The notes: a model not told the origin generated them from the letters alone. DNA of 64,000 bases from Bradyrhizobium acaciae (GCF_020889785.1 NZ_JACMYK010000014.1:27976-91975), one strand, 5' to 3'; positions 47,836-57,640 are shown, counted from the stretch's first letter. Translations and numbers: made by a program.

Positions 47836-48218
47836 ATCGCCCCTGCGAACTCGGCTTTCAGAAACAAGAGCCGCCGGACCTCGTCTTCCGCCCAGCGTTC
47901 ACGCCATCACCAGCGACTGGATCGCGCAACAACAGGGCCAATCAATGACTCCGGCCATCTGGACTTCGGCCCTGTGTTGTAGGTCCTGGGTTCATTGCCG
48001 TCTCCCTGCGGGAGCGGGCTGTCGGCTCACGCTGAAACCCCGGCTTGCGCCGGGTTTTCACCCTTCGGGCTTCCATCCCTGACGGGAGCTGGGGCGACGC
48101 GGAATGTCTTGGGCTTCGGCGGCCGATGAAAAAGGAGAGGCAGAGTGGGGTGGCCTTGGCCATGACGGGTTGAAGGTCGGAGGAGAGTCTTCCGGCGCCC
48201 GTCATGGAGATTGCTGCC
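47836..48218. other. Junction region between effector-like ORF and ICE-type genes
   Basis: No gene seen. It contains the hairpin at 48035-48058 and GC-rich sequence like that flanking DUF932 genes in integrative elements. Confidence 0.4.
48035..48058 (+). terminator. Intrinsic terminator-like hairpin
   Basis: AAACCCCGGC and GCCGGGTTTT pair with one bulged C across a short loop and end in four T residues. It would end transcripts from the 47599 gene. Confidence 0.5.
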
Positions 48219-49412
48219 ATGAATACGCAGATGGTTGATGCCGGCCGCATTGCGAGCGGCGGATACAGAGTGGATGTGAGCCGCGGCGAGCGCGTCGGTC
48301 GGGTGTCCTCGGAGTGGTTTTCTCGCCCGGCGGATGAGCGTTACCTGTCGCTCGACGCACTGGCGCGCACGGTGCACGATCGCGCGAACCGCAGCCGGAC
48401 ACGCGTGGTCGAAAGCGCGCTCATCCATGTCGACGCAAGCCGTGCCGACCCTGAGCGGCTGGCCTTGATGTTGCCCGGCTCCGACACGCCGGTTGCGCCG
48501 ACGCATTGGAGCTTCGGTCAGCTTGCAAGCCAGGTTGGCGCTCCGGCCGCTTACCTGCGGCAGCTCCCTGCGTCACTCGCAGCAATCAACTTGCAATATG
48601 GCTTGAACGCCAATCGCGTCGAGCAGATCAAAACGCTCGAGACCGAGGACAGCCGTGTCGAGCTTCGCGCTGTCACCGGCCCCGACTATGGCCGGATCTA
48701 CGACCACGAGCTGGTCGAGGCCGTACAGCGCATCGCCGGCAATGGCACAGGCGATACACGGTGGAAGGTGCCCGGTGTACTCGACTGGTCGAGCGGCATC
48801 TACGATCCCTGTGTCGACATTTCCAAGGCCACGACGACCCTGTATGCATCGGACAGGGACGTTTTCCTCTTTCTGGTCGATGACTTGAATCCGATCGAAG
48901 CCGGTCGTCTTCGCGACGGCTCGCCCGACCTCTATTTCCGAGGCTTCTATTGTTGGAACTCGGAAGTCGGCGCGAAGACGCTCGGCATGGCGAGCTTCTA
49001 TCTTCGTGCGGTTTGCCAGAATCGCAATCTATGGGGCGTGGAAGATTTCGAGGAGATCACCATCCGCCATTCCAAATACGCAGCCTCACGCTTTGCTCAC
49101 GAAGCAGCCCCGGCGTTGTCGAACTTCGCCAACTCTTCACCCATGCCTTTCGTCAACGGCATCAAGGCGGCTCGCGAGCGGATCGTGGCACGCAGTGACG
49201 AGGATCGCAGCGAGTTCTTGCGCCGCCGCGGCTTCTCCAACGCAGAGACAGGCAAGGTGATAGACGCAGTGCTGGCGGAGGAGGGGCGCCCGCCTGAAAG
49301 CATCTTCGACTTCGTGCAGGGCATCACCGCCGTCGCGCGCGACAAGCCGCATCAAGACGTCCGCCTCGACATGGAGACTAAGGCCAAGAAGTTGCTCGAC
49401 CGGGCGGCCTAA
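48219..49412 (+). CDS. DUF932 (phage/plasmid-like) protein
   Basis: A 397-residue protein of the DUF932 family carried by plasmids, phages and ICEs. Typical segments are THWSFGQLASQVGAPAAYLRQLP, LRAVTGPDYGRIYDHELVEAV, FRGFYCWNSEVGAKTLGM and VCQNRNLWG. It is full length for the family, and its biochemical role is unknown. The ATG at 48219 has a better ribosome context than the one 15 nt earlier. It starts the ICE-type block that runs to about 54.0 kb, and a hairpin follows its stop directly. Confidence 0.85.
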   Translation: MNTQMVDAGRIASGGYRVDVSRGERVGRVSSEWFSRPADERYLSLDALARTVHDRANRSRTRVVESALIHVDASRADPERLALMLPGSDTPVAPTHWSFGQLASQVGAPAAYLRQLPASLAAINLQYGLNANRVEQIKTLETEDSRVELRAVTGPDYGRIYDHELVEAVQRIAGNGTGDTRWKVPGVLDWSSGIYDPCVDISKATTTLYASDRDVFLFLVDDLNPIEAGRLRDGSPDLYFRGFYCWNSEVGAKTLGMASFYLRAVCQNRNLWGVEDFEEITIRHSKYAASRFAHEAAPALSNFANSSPMPFVNGIKAARERIVARSDEDRSEFLRRRGFSNAETGKVIDAVLAEEGRPPESIFDFVQGITAVARDKPHQDVRLDMETKAKKLLDRAA

Positions 49413-49418
49413 TGTCAG

Positions 49419-49448
49419 CCAGGCCGGAGATCTAGGTGTCCGGCCTGG
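49419..49448. terminator. Hairpin after the DUF932 gene
   Basis: CCAGGCCGG (49419-49427) and CCGGCCTGG (49440-49448) form a perfect 9-bp stem with a 12-nt loop, 7 nt after the DUF932 stop. No strong U tract. Confidence 0.5.
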
Positions 49449-49904
49449 TACGTCTACCCTTTCCATTCACGGGTGAGGGGCGCCGCTCGCTCGCCGTCAT
49501 GTCCATCGCGGGCCGACAGGTCTTGGCGGCTTCGAATTCTTGCGCGATTGAGACCTGCGAATGCGACTGCGACGACGACATCCGGAATATCTGGCTGCGC
49601 GCGTCGACACGATCGGCTGACTCATACAATCGCCGCGATGAACCGCTTGCGTTCGGCTTCGCGTCCACGCAAGCGTATTGGCTCAGGAGCCGTCAACATA
49701 ACCGCCTCTGCCACCGCCGCCGGCCATTTTAAGCTTCATCTGATCCGGCGTGTGATGGCACGACCTGGGTTTTTCCGATAGCGCGGCACCCGCCAACGAA
49801 CGCCATTTGCCGCCGAAAGCCAGAGCGAGAGCTGGACAGGCTTGTCCGCGAACGGGTTGGAGGCCGAGAGAGAGGCTCCCGGCCGCCCGGTTCGGAGAAG
49901 CTGA
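49449..49904. other. Spacer between DUF932 gene and parB stub
   Basis: No intact gene recognised; short overlapping frames only. Confidence 0.4.
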
Positions 49905-50004
49905 CATGGCAAGCGCCGTTCAGAAGATCAAGCTGTTGCCGTCGCGCGACATCCTCTTAAGCAAACTCGTCTTGAGCCGTTTCGTTGAGCGGGAGGGCGC
50001 GTGA
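49905..50004 (+). pseudogene. ParB-like partition protein stub
   Basis: A 32-codon frame with a GGAGAAG site reads MASAVQKIKLLPSRDI, then LLSKLVLS. This is the N-terminus of the large ParB-type proteins of rhizobial ICEs and plasmids. It then jumps to RFVEREGA and stops, overlapping the next gene start. The 600-residue body with the nuclease and helix-turn-helix domains is missing, so an internal deletion is likely. Confidence 0.65.
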
Positions 50005-51065
50005 TGGTCTTTGATGTCTCAGAATTGGTACGCCGCCTCGCACGCGAGGCCGATGGCGTATGCCGACACTATCTGTCCAATGGCAAGCGGGTGGGGCGAT
50101 ACTGGGTGGTCGGCGATGTCCGCAACACGCCAGGACGCTCGTTGTTCGTGCGGCTCCAGGAATCGACGAAGGGGCCCGCCGGAAAGTGGACCGATGCCGC
50201 CACCGGAGAACATGGGGACCTGCTCGACATCATCCGCGAAAGTATGGCTTTGCGCAATTTTCGCGAGGTGGCCGAGGAGGCAAGACGCTTTCTAACGTTA
50301 CCTCGTTGCGAGCAACAACCCGCCCCGAATGCCGCCAGTCGAGCAGCGAGAGCCGGATCGCAGCAAGCTGCCCGTCGCCTGTTTGCAATGTCCAGCCCCA
50401 TCGACGGTACGGTGGTTGAAGCTTATTTGCGGCGTCGCGGAATGGTCAGTATCCACCATGGCGGCAGCTTGCGCTTCCATCCACGTTGCTATTATCGGCC
50501 GGACGAGCATTTGCCGATGGAAATCTGGCCAGCGATGATAGCCAGCGTCACCAATCTTAGTGGCCGGATCTGCGGCGTGCATCGCACCTGGCTCGATCCG
50601 GACGGCTTTGATCGCATCCGGCTCGGCAAGGCTCCCATCGACACGCCACGGCGGGCCATGGGCGACCTGCTCGGTAACGCTGTTCGTTTCGGCCTGGTGG
50701 ATGACGTGCTTGCTGCCGGCGAGGGCATCGAGACCATGCTGTCGCTGCGCTGCGTCCTGCCGACTTTGCCGATGGTTGCTGCGCTTTCAGCCAATCATCT
50801 CTCAGCCCTGTTGCTGCCGCCTGGCTTGCGTCGGCTCTATATCGCCCGTGACGCCGATGACGCCGGAGACGCTGTACGGGCCATCCTTACCCGGCGCGCG
50901 GAGGACGCCGGCGTTGAAGCGATCTCGCTGTCGCCTCGGCTCGGCGACTTCAATGAAGATCTGCATGTCTTCGGCCTTGAGGCTCTCCGGGCAGCGTTGC
51001 GGCTTCAACTTGTTCCTGACGATGCCGCCCGCTTCCTGCGCTCGTCCACGATCGAGGCCGGGTAG
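50004..51065 (+). CDS. Toprim-domain primase-like protein of ICE/plasmid type
   Basis: A 353-residue DNA-replication-associated protein. The N-terminal part (WVVGDVRNTPGRSLFVRL, WTDAATGEHGDLLDII) is of the zinc-less primase/DUF7146 type. The C-terminal toprim domain has the catalytic Glu in AAGEGIETMLSL and the metal-binding Asp pair in LYIARDADDAGDAV. These proteins are carried by conjugative elements and may prime DNA after transfer. The start overlaps the ParB stub stop, and the coupling implies a former operon. Confidence 0.82.
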   Translation: MVFDVSELVRRLAREADGVCRHYLSNGKRVGRYWVVGDVRNTPGRSLFVRLQESTKGPAGKWTDAATGEHGDLLDIIRESMALRNFREVAEEARRFLTLPRCEQQPAPNAASRAARAGSQQAARRLFAMSSPIDGTVVEAYLRRRGMVSIHHGGSLRFHPRCYYRPDEHLPMEIWPAMIASVTNLSGRICGVHRTWLDPDGFDRIRLGKAPIDTPRRAMGDLLGNAVRFGLVDDVLAAGEGIETMLSLRCVLPTLPMVAALSANHLSALLLPPGLRRLYIARDADDAGDAVRAILTRRAEDAGVEAISLSPRLGDFNEDLHVFGLEALRAALRLQLVPDDAARFLRSSTIEAG

Positions 51066-51441
51066 TCGCGGTAATTCGACCGATGGCGAAAGATCGGTCA
51101 TAGCCGAGGCCAATTGGCGGAGAGGACGCGACCTTCGGCCTTCTAGTGGGCGATCGGACGGCGAGCGGTCCGGGCCGGCAATGGCTGCGTCCGGCTATTT
51201 TCCGCCGCGCGCAGGCAATGAGAAGACATGATCGCGATTTGGCGAGCGCGCTTTGCATCGCGAAACAAAATAGCCGGTCTTCGCCATCCTCCGCTGCCGC
51301 TTCGGCCCTGCGCTACCGCCCACGCCCTGCGGGCCTGGGCGGACAAGCCGCTCCGGGTTCTGGCCCGGTCCGCCCGCCGTCTGAGTGATCGCCACGAAGG
51401 CCGCGATGGGCGCGGCCGCTCTGCCACAAGGATCTCTTGCG
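51066..51441. other. Spacer between toprim and DUF2493 genes
   Basis: GC-rich and without a recognisable gene. Confidence 0.4.
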
Positions 51442-52365
51442 ATGACCGACCACGACGACATCGAACCGACGCACGCCCCGTCTCCGACCGAACACGTCCT
51501 CAGCGAATTGCAGCTCTTCGGCTATCGCCCCTTCGACGATCAGCCAGATCCAAGACCTCTCCCCGAGAGCCAGATGATCGCCGCTACCATCGTCGATATG
51601 TTCGACATCCTGGTTGCCGCGCTAAGCGATACACGGCTCGAACCGGATCTCAGCGAACTCCTCTGGTCAACCGTCAATCTGTTCCATCGGGCCGTCGATC
51701 GCATCGAACGCCAGCTCGACGACAATGAACAAGCGCAGCACAAGAGCCAGCGGGAGCAGAATGGGTCAGAGGTGCGATCGGTCGAGCTCGAGCGCCTCAC
51801 GGCGGAGGGCATCACCTTGATCGAGCGCCGAAATTGCCTGGAACTCTTCCGCGACCAGGCGATGGAGCAATTTGAGGTCCACGCCGGCTCGTCCTGGCGT
51901 CCTCGTTCGGGCTCGCTGGTGAGCCACCGCACGCTCACGGCAGCCATGATCGACTCGCGGGACTTCATCGCTGCCAAGCGCCGTTCCCAGACCGAGCTCA
52001 TGTTGCCGGCAGGACCGAAGATCGCACTCACCGGCGGGCTCGACTTCAACGACCACCACCTGATCTGGGATCGCCTCGACAAGGTTCACGCCAAGCATCC
52101 CGACATGGTCCTGCTCCATGGCGGCTCACCCAAGGGGGCCGAACTGATCGCTTCCAAATGGGCGACGACCCGCAAGGTGCCCCAGATCGCGTTCAAGCCC
52201 GACTGGACGAAGCACGCCAAGGCGGCACCCTTCAAGCGCAATGATGCCGTGCTCGAGCTCTTGCCGATCGGCGTCATGCATTTTCCGGGTTCGGGAATTC
52301 AGGATAACCTCGCCGACAAGGCGAGGCGTTTCGGCATCCCCGTCTGGAAATTCGGCGGGGCGTGA
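51442..52365 (+). CDS. DUF2493-domain protein of ICE type
   Basis: A 307-residue protein from the ATG at 51442 behind AAGGAT. The N-terminal 180 residues are helical and charged. The C-terminal DUF2493 domain has a Rossmann-like nucleotide-binding look (IALTGGLDFNDHHLIWDRLD, VLLHGGSPKGAELIASKWA, VPQIAFKPDWTKHAKAAPFKRND). It is related to the SLOG superfamily that binds nucleotide ligands. It is regularly found next to DUF932 and toprim genes on rhizobial integrative elements. Function unknown. Confidence 0.82.
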   Translation: MTDHDDIEPTHAPSPTEHVLSELQLFGYRPFDDQPDPRPLPESQMIAATIVDMFDILVAALSDTRLEPDLSELLWSTVNLFHRAVDRIERQLDDNEQAQHKSQREQNGSEVRSVELERLTAEGITLIERRNCLELFRDQAMEQFEVHAGSSWRPRSGSLVSHRTLTAAMIDSRDFIAAKRRSQTELMLPAGPKIALTGGLDFNDHHLIWDRLDKVHAKHPDMVLLHGGSPKGAELIASKWATTRKVPQIAFKPDWTKHAKAAPFKRNDAVLELLPIGVMHFPGSGIQDNLADKARRFGIPVWKFGGA

Positions 52366-53284
52366 GCGCCGTCTTTTCGAACCATCGAGCGGAGCTGGAC
52401 GCCTGGCACTCCGGCGCGTCCAGCCTTGTATCCGAAGTTGCGGCTTGTGATGGTGGTGGAAGACGCGATCGTCATCCACCCGGATGAAGCCGCCACCATG
52501 CTACCACATCACTCATTGGCTTGTTCTGCCGGGCGGTCAGTGGCGGCCTGGCCCTTTCGTCGCACCTGGTGCCCACGCTTGCACAGATCGGGCCGCTGAC
52601 GCGCTTTGCGTTGGCGGCGCGACATGGACGCAGGTGACTGTTCCTGCTTGCGAAGACCCGCCTGTTGGAGCCGGCTGAACTGGTGGAGCAACAGTCTCAA
52701 CGATTCTCATGGCCGCCATGCGCGAAGGATGATCCCTCGTCACCTTCCTCATCGAACAGGTTGCGCAGGATCGCCATATTGAGCCGGGGGACAAGTGACT
52801 CGAGTGAGAGGCATCGCGGCCCTCTTCGGAACGCTTCGACCAGCCGGCCCCGATCTCGGCCCGGCCCACCTCTTTGCTTGGCACGTTGAGTCGCTCTCGA
52901 TCGTTCTCTCATGACGACACCGCCCTTTGCGGCAGGTTGTTTCTCTTTGTTCGCCGAGCCGTTCCAGCTTCTTGTGCAGCCCAACCGAGATTTGCCAAGT
53001 CTCTTCTCCCGAGCTTGCGATCCGTCCCGCGGACGCACGTGGCCTCTTGGATGGCTTGATCTGGCCGAAGACCGGCTTCGCCTCGATCGTCTGAGCCGCA
53101 ACGCCGTTGATGCGACTTTCTTCCCCTGGGCTTCGCCCATTCCTCGCGAGGCAAGATAGTCGCCACAACGGCGTCCTCCGCTGCGCTCCGGCCCGCAAGG
53201 GGTGCGTCGCCGATCGTCCTCGGCCTTTAGATCGCCATCGAGGCCGCGGTGGTCGCGGGCTCGAAACACAACAGGAGAAGTGAC
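52366..53284. other. Eroded ICE region
   Basis: Apart from a DUF736 remnant on the minus strand (52697-52884), no intact gene was found. Several GC-rich frames overlap on both strands. Confidence 0.45.
52697..52884 (-). pseudogene. DUF736 protein remnant
   Basis: The minus strand reads AEIGAGWSKRSEEGRD and, after a one-base frame change, SLESLVPRLNMAILRNLFDEE. This corresponds to the DUF736 pattern ELGAAWKKxSxEGRDYLSVKLDDPxxxAPIxAxLFDDE. The N-terminal third is missing. DUF736 genes are marker genes of rhizobial ICEs and conjugative plasmids. Confidence 0.6.
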
Positions 53285-53323
53285 ATGGCTAACATCGGTA
53301 CTTTCCGCAGGGCGCGCGTTTGA
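53285..53323 (+). pseudogene. DUF736 start codon region cut off after 12 codons
   Basis: After an AGGAG site, MANIGTFRRARV is read and then a stop. MANIGTF is the hallmark N-terminus of DUF736 proteins. It is joined directly to a trbI fragment, so a deletion fused the two loci. Confidence 0.55.
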
Positions 53324-53742
53324 TCGGGGTCTACGACAGCCAGGTCACTTTCGGCCAGTCACGCGTCCTACTCGTCTGGACCCGGCTGATCATGCCGAAT
53401 GGACGTTCCATCGTTCTCGAGCGACAACCTGGCGCTGACGCTGCCGGATATGCAGGCCTCGAAGATCAGGTCGATAATCACTGGGGCGAGCTGTTCAAGG
53501 CTGCGGCACTATCGACGTTTCTGGCGGTCGGGACTGAACTGGGGGCCGGCTCGGACACCAACAGCAACGACAGCGCCATCATCCAGGCATTACGACACGG
53601 TGCCTCCGACTCCCTAAACCAAACCGGACAGCAGGTGGTTCGACGCAGTCTCAACATCCAGCCTACTTTGACCGTACGACCTGGTTTCCCGGTTCGTGTT
53701 CTTGTCAATCGTGACCTCATACTTACGCCGTATAGAGGGTGA
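53314..53742 (+). pseudogene. trbI: TrbI C-terminal fragment (type IV conjugation channel)
   Basis: About 140 codons of the VirB10-like C-terminal domain survive: RLIGVYDSQVTFGQSRVLLVW, GRSIVLERQPGADAAGYAGLED, QVVRRSLNIQPTLTVRPGFP and VRVLVNRDLIL, ending at the normal stop. Intact TrbI is about 400 residues with a membrane anchor and forms the channel core of the mating apparatus. The upstream two thirds are gone, replaced by the DUF736 start. Not functional. Confidence 0.85.
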
Positions 53743-53746
53743 CAAC

Positions 53747-53983
53747 ATGCCAAAGCTCAAAATAGGAGAGCTTCCAGATGACAAGCCGGTCAAAGTGAGT
53801 GCGGAACTGCCGGCGGCCGTGCATCGCGATCTCATCGCATATGCAGAAGCCCTTACGCTTCAAGGTGGTCAAGTGGTCGAACCGACTAAGCTCATCGCTC
53901 CCATGTTGGCGCGCTTTATGGCCACGGATCGAGGATTTTCTAAATTGAAACGTGGCGGCCGCGTACCGGTCGCCGGCGAATGA
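53747..53983 (+). CDS. DUF2274 protein, end of the trb operon
   Basis: A 78-residue protein (MPKLKIGELPDDKPVKV start), the DUF2274 family that regularly follows trbI in conjugation operons. It has a short strand then a helical segment (LPAAVHRDLIAYAEALTLQGG), of ribbon-helix-helix-like look. It lies 4 nt after the trbI stop. The gene is intact, but its operon is gone, so it is probably a relic. Its molecular role is unknown. Confidence 0.82.
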   Translation: MPKLKIGELPDDKPVKVSAELPAAVHRDLIAYAEALTLQGGQVVEPTKLIAPMLARFMATDRGFSKLKRGGRVPVAGE

Positions 53984-54166
53984 CAGTGATGCTCAAGGCT
54001 TCTCGAAGCTGCCGGTCAAAGCTTACAGTAGGATGCATCAACCGAGACGCTGCCGGGTTTGGCCCGTGAGCTAAGATATCGTGTCGGAAGCGTGTTCCTG
54101 CGTCCGCCCCGAATAGCGCCGATTACCGGGTCTTCAGACGCAAGAGCGCCTGGCGTCGATGGGCAT

Positions 54167-55075
54167 TTATTCGGTCACCTTCAGGCGCGGTACACTACTC
54201 CGGCCATCGACGCTGATAGGCACGTCGCCCTCGATTGTCGCCCGACGCACGACGCGATGCCCGTCCCCGTAATCGTTAACGGCGTAATGCTGCGTTGCGC
54301 GGTTATCCCATATCGCGATATCGCCCTCTAACCAGTTCCAGCGCACAGTGTTTTCGGGCGCGGTGATATGAGACTGGAACAGATCGAAGAGCTTTTGTCC
54401 GTCGTATTTGGAGATCCCAACAAAATGCTTCACCAAAGCACCGAGCACTAGCGTCCGCTCGCCTGTTTCGGGGTGGACGCGCACGACGGGATGCTCGGTC
54501 TCAAAAACCGTTCTGGTGAATACCTCGTCGAAGTGTTTCTTGTCCACCTCGCGGACACGCGCGATCCCGGCGTAATCGAAAACGTTGCTGTGAACGGCCC
54601 ATAGCTCCTCGGCAAGCCGTTGTAGCGGCGGCGGCAGATCGAGATACGCGGAAGCTGTGTTCGACCACACGGTGTCGCCTCCGAAAGCTGGCATTACTAC
54701 GGCCCGCAGGACTAAAATCTTGGGATAGGCATCGGCGAAGGTCCCATCCGCATGCCAAACATCGGCGCGACCGCCGCCGCGAGTGGAGTCCAGTTCGAGG
54801 AGCGAGGCCGTCCCCCTGGCGGCGCCGAGCATCGGATGCGGCGTTAGCTTTCCAAGACGAGCAGCAAAGCGCTCCTGTTCAACGTCATTGAGATGTCGTT
54901 GGTTGCGAAAGAAGATCACCTTGTGCTCGAGCAGCAAGCTGTTTATCGCAGCGATCGCGCGGTCCGGTAGATCGCCCGATAGCTCGATATTTTTGACTTC
55001 GGCACCAATGCGCGCTGCACGTTTCAGAACATCGGCGCCCGGAATGACGTCACTGATCAAAGCCGTTGTGCTCAT
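54167..55075 (-). CDS. TauD/TfdA-family Fe(II)/2-oxoglutarate dioxygenase
   Basis: A 302-residue oxygenase that hydroxylates a small substrate using Fe(II), 2-oxoglutarate and O2. Family members cleave taurine, alkylsulfonates, 2,4-D or make specialised metabolites. The start at 55075 (MSTTALISDVIPGADVL) was chosen because the upstream frame lacks conserved character. Iron ligands His and Asp are in WHADGTF and the distal His in ATQHYAVNDYG. The 2-oxoglutarate Arg is in HRVVRRATI. It stands alone; no tau transport genes are near, so taurine is not assured as substrate. Confidence 0.88.
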   Translation of the reverse strand: MSTTALISDVIPGADVLKRAARIGAEVKNIELSGDLPDRAIAAINSLLLEHKVIFFRNQRHLNDVEQERFAARLGKLTPHPMLGAARGTASLLELDSTRGGGRADVWHADGTFADAYPKILVLRAVVMPAFGGDTVWSNTASAYLDLPPPLQRLAEELWAVHSNVFDYAGIARVREVDKKHFDEVFTRTVFETEHPVVRVHPETGERTLVLGALVKHFVGISKYDGQKLFDLFQSHITAPENTVRWNWLEGDIAIWDNRATQHYAVNDYGDGHRVVRRATIEGDVPISVDGRSSVPRLKVTE

Positions 55076-55330
55076 GTTGTTTTTCCAAGCCCTTGAAGTT
55101 TCTGCTTCTCGGGGCGGATGATCTTCAGCAAGCAACGTGCCAGGCGAAAGAAGAACATGTAGCCCCCATGGCAACGAATTGCGCTATTTGGCGCGAGTTC
55201 TCGGACCAACCGATGAGTCGACCGAGCGACAAAGAAGCTCGATCGTCGACCTCACCCACCGAATATGTGCAAAGAGAGCGGCGGCCGACGGAAGACATTC
55301 AGTTATGTTATTGCAATCACTCAACTGCCC

Positions 55331-56002
55331 TCAAAAAGGCAAATGCTTCCGTAAGATTGGTAATAATTCATGATGATCATAAATCGTGTAGTCGGGCCCT
55401 GCCGCGCGTAAGCGCCCTTCGGAAACATATCCTCCCACGATTGATACGTTGATAAGGCCAAGATTGCGGGCAATCTCGGTCTCAACTGGCATATCGCCCA
55501 CGATGACAGTTCTTTCTGGGGATAGATCATTGGCCTGCATATACAAGCGCAGCCGTTCTTGCTTGCTCATGCTCCTAAACTGAGTTGCGCGGCTCTCAAA
55601 TGCCAAAATGTCGGTGACGTGAGTGTTGATCCCAAGTCTTCGCAATTGTGTGCGAATTGGTCCAACAATGTGGTTGCTGACAATGACGGTTTGGATGGCT
55701 CGCTGATCAGCGGCGAGCAAAATATTTCGAGCCCCTTTACGTAAGGCCGCGTTGCGCGCCAGGAACTCATAAGTGTCGTGAAAAATGGCGTTGTCGTTGC
55801 TCTGTACGACTTCGATTTCATCTTTCGACATGTCCAGGTTGCGGAAAAGAACCGAAGGAGGAAGTTCGAACTTCTCACGAAGCTTGTGCATATCCACAGC
55901 TGCGCGACCGAAGCGGCTCAAAATTGCATTGATGGTTTTCAGCACCGCGTTGGCATCATCGAGCAGCGTGCCATTCCAGTCGAAAATAATTGCGGATTTC
56001 AT
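55331..56002 (-). CDS. HAD-superfamily hydrolase
   Basis: A 223-residue phosphatase-like protein of the HAD family. Motif I is FDWNGTLLDD: the nucleophile Asp is present, but the usual second Asp is Asn, as in some phosphonatase- or pyrophosphatase-like members. Motif II is TVIVSNHIVG, motif III the Lys in SKQERLRL, and motif IV VIVGDMPVETEIA. A helical cap lies between motifs I and II. Substrate unknown. The gene is visibly more AT-rich than its surroundings, which suggests separate acquisition. Confidence 0.85.
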   Translation of the reverse strand: MKSAIIFDWNGTLLDDANAVLKTINAILSRFGRAAVDMHKLREKFELPPSVLFRNLDMSKDEIEVVQSNDNAIFHDTYEFLARNAALRKGARNILLAADQRAIQTVIVSNHIVGPIRTQLRRLGINTHVTDILAFESRATQFRSMSKQERLRLYMQANDLSPERTVIVGDMPVETEIARNLGLINVSIVGGYVSEGRLRAAGPDYTIYDHHELLPILRKHLPF

Positions 56003-56659
56003 GCATGAACCTAAGGCAAATGTGATCGTGCGATAGAATGTGTTCGAGACTTAGATATTTACTCGTCTACATGTCTGGGGCGATCGTCGCGGTTCGAACA
56101 GAGTCGTCACGGGTGCAAGGCGCGCCAGTGAGCTGAACGGGCGGACCGTTCTTCCGAGGCGAGAGGGCGGGTGGAGAGCGTGAGCATTGCTGCTTCTGTA
56201 GCTCTATTTCTGGATTGATTTAGTTGAAGCAATAGCCATGCCAGCCAGCGTTGGCATGCAATAAGGCCGGAAGGGCTTTGGAAGGTCTCAACGCTTACTA
56301 TGCGCGCTGCACTGGACCTGACACGACGTTGCGTCTTTGTCAGAATACGGACAAGAGTCTACACGGTGCGGTAAGTTCGAGCTGACCGTTCCGTAAGTGA
56401 ATTTTGCGAGTTAATCGATGGGCCAGGTTGATCTCTCCGAGATCGGTTCACTCTGGTGAGGCAAATTGGGTTCTCAGACTAAGTCGAAGCTCCGGGGTGT
56501 TGAACAACTTTCGACTGAGAGGCCGCCGCTGCAGCCAATCCTTAATGCCTCGACCGGCGTCACGGCAAGACTAATGCCGCTGGGGCCCGTGAGAGCTGCA
56601 GATGTAGGCTCGCTTTCTGTCGACCGGCCCTGTTGGCGCCAGTCATGCACATTGTCGCC
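56003..56659. other. Gene-poor stretch
   Basis: No gene or repeat recognised on either strand. Confidence 0.4.
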
Positions 56660-57289
56660 TCAGCCCTGAATCAGGATAAGAGCTGCAACTTCCTGATCCC
56701 GTGGCAGTTTGCTCGCCGCCAAGCCGGTGGCGACACCAAGGCGGTCAGGAGCGGGGCGGTTTTGACTCATCTTGCGCTTGCCTTCGACCCTGGTGATGGG
56801 GATGCGCACGCCGACGATCCCACGCAACTGGGCGGCGATGAAATCCTCGGGAGCATCGCTGACGGCCCAAGGCGTCGCTCGTGACGTCTCATGGATATTC
56901 GTCAGACGCGTCACGATTTCAAGAAGGCGATCGGGATCCTCGAAGAACTCGGTCGGCCCATGGGCGTGGACCGCGATATAATTCCATGTCGGCACCTCAC
57001 GTTCAGATTGTCGTTTGCTGGGATACCAGGATGGCGTCACATAAGCCTCTGCGCCAGCAAAGATCGCGAGAGCTTCTCCGATCGGGGGCGTGCGCCATTG
57101 CGGATTGCCCTTCGCTAGGTGGCCGTACAGCGCGCCGTGTTCGCCTTCGCTCTCATCGAGAAAGAGCGGAAGAGGCGTCGCAAGGGGCCCGTCTGACGTG
57201 GCCGTGATCAGGTTGGCCAATCGGGCGCACCGGATTGTCGCTCGAATGTTCTCCAGGTCGTCATCTCGAAAGTGGGGTGGTATGTACAT
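56660..57289 (-). CDS. PaiB-family FMN-binding protein
   Basis: A 209-residue protein of the PaiB / FMN-binding negative regulator family. These have a split-barrel flavin fold and some repress sporulation or protease genes in Bacillus. The start MYIPPHFRDDDL has a GGAGAA site. Conserved parts are the N-terminal PPHF, LPLFLDESEGEHGALYGHLAKGNP, VTPSWYPSK and VPTWNYIAVHAHG. The length is normal. Its role in rhizobia is unknown. It lies among island-edge fragments without operon partners. Confidence 0.88.
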   Translation of the reverse strand: MYIPPHFRDDDLENIRATIRCARLANLITATSDGPLATPLPLFLDESEGEHGALYGHLAKGNPQWRTPPIGEALAIFAGAEAYVTPSWYPSKRQSEREVPTWNYIAVHAHGPTEFFEDPDRLLEIVTRLTNIHETSRATPWAVSDAPEDFIAAQLRGIVGVRIPITRVEGKRKMSQNRPAPDRLGVATGLAASKLPRDQEVAALILIQG

Positions 57290-57640
57290 GAAGGTTCTCC
57301 GTTGGAGGTCGTCGAGATAAACCCAGGTCAGTATGCTAAAAAACTGCCAGTTTCAGTCGGCCCGTAGAGGTTCCACGTTGGATCGAGCCGCCTTGCTCGT
57401 GGCCCGGCCGCTGATGATCGCACCCCTCACGCACTTCTGGGGCCGTGAAGAAGCTGAGCAAGGCAATTGTAATGGACCAGGCGGCAAGTCCGGGTGCACC
57501 GGTAGCTCGGTTTTATTCGTCGCTCTGAACGTCTGGCTTTCCTTGAACTGCTGCCCGTTGCCCGAGCCATATTCTTAACTTGGAATCTACAACAGCGGAT
57601 CGCTGAGGGCAGAGAATACGGCGGTGCCTCACGGGTATGA
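57290..57640. other. Short gene-poor stretch
   Basis: Nothing recognisable beyond the paiB upstream region. Confidence 0.4.
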
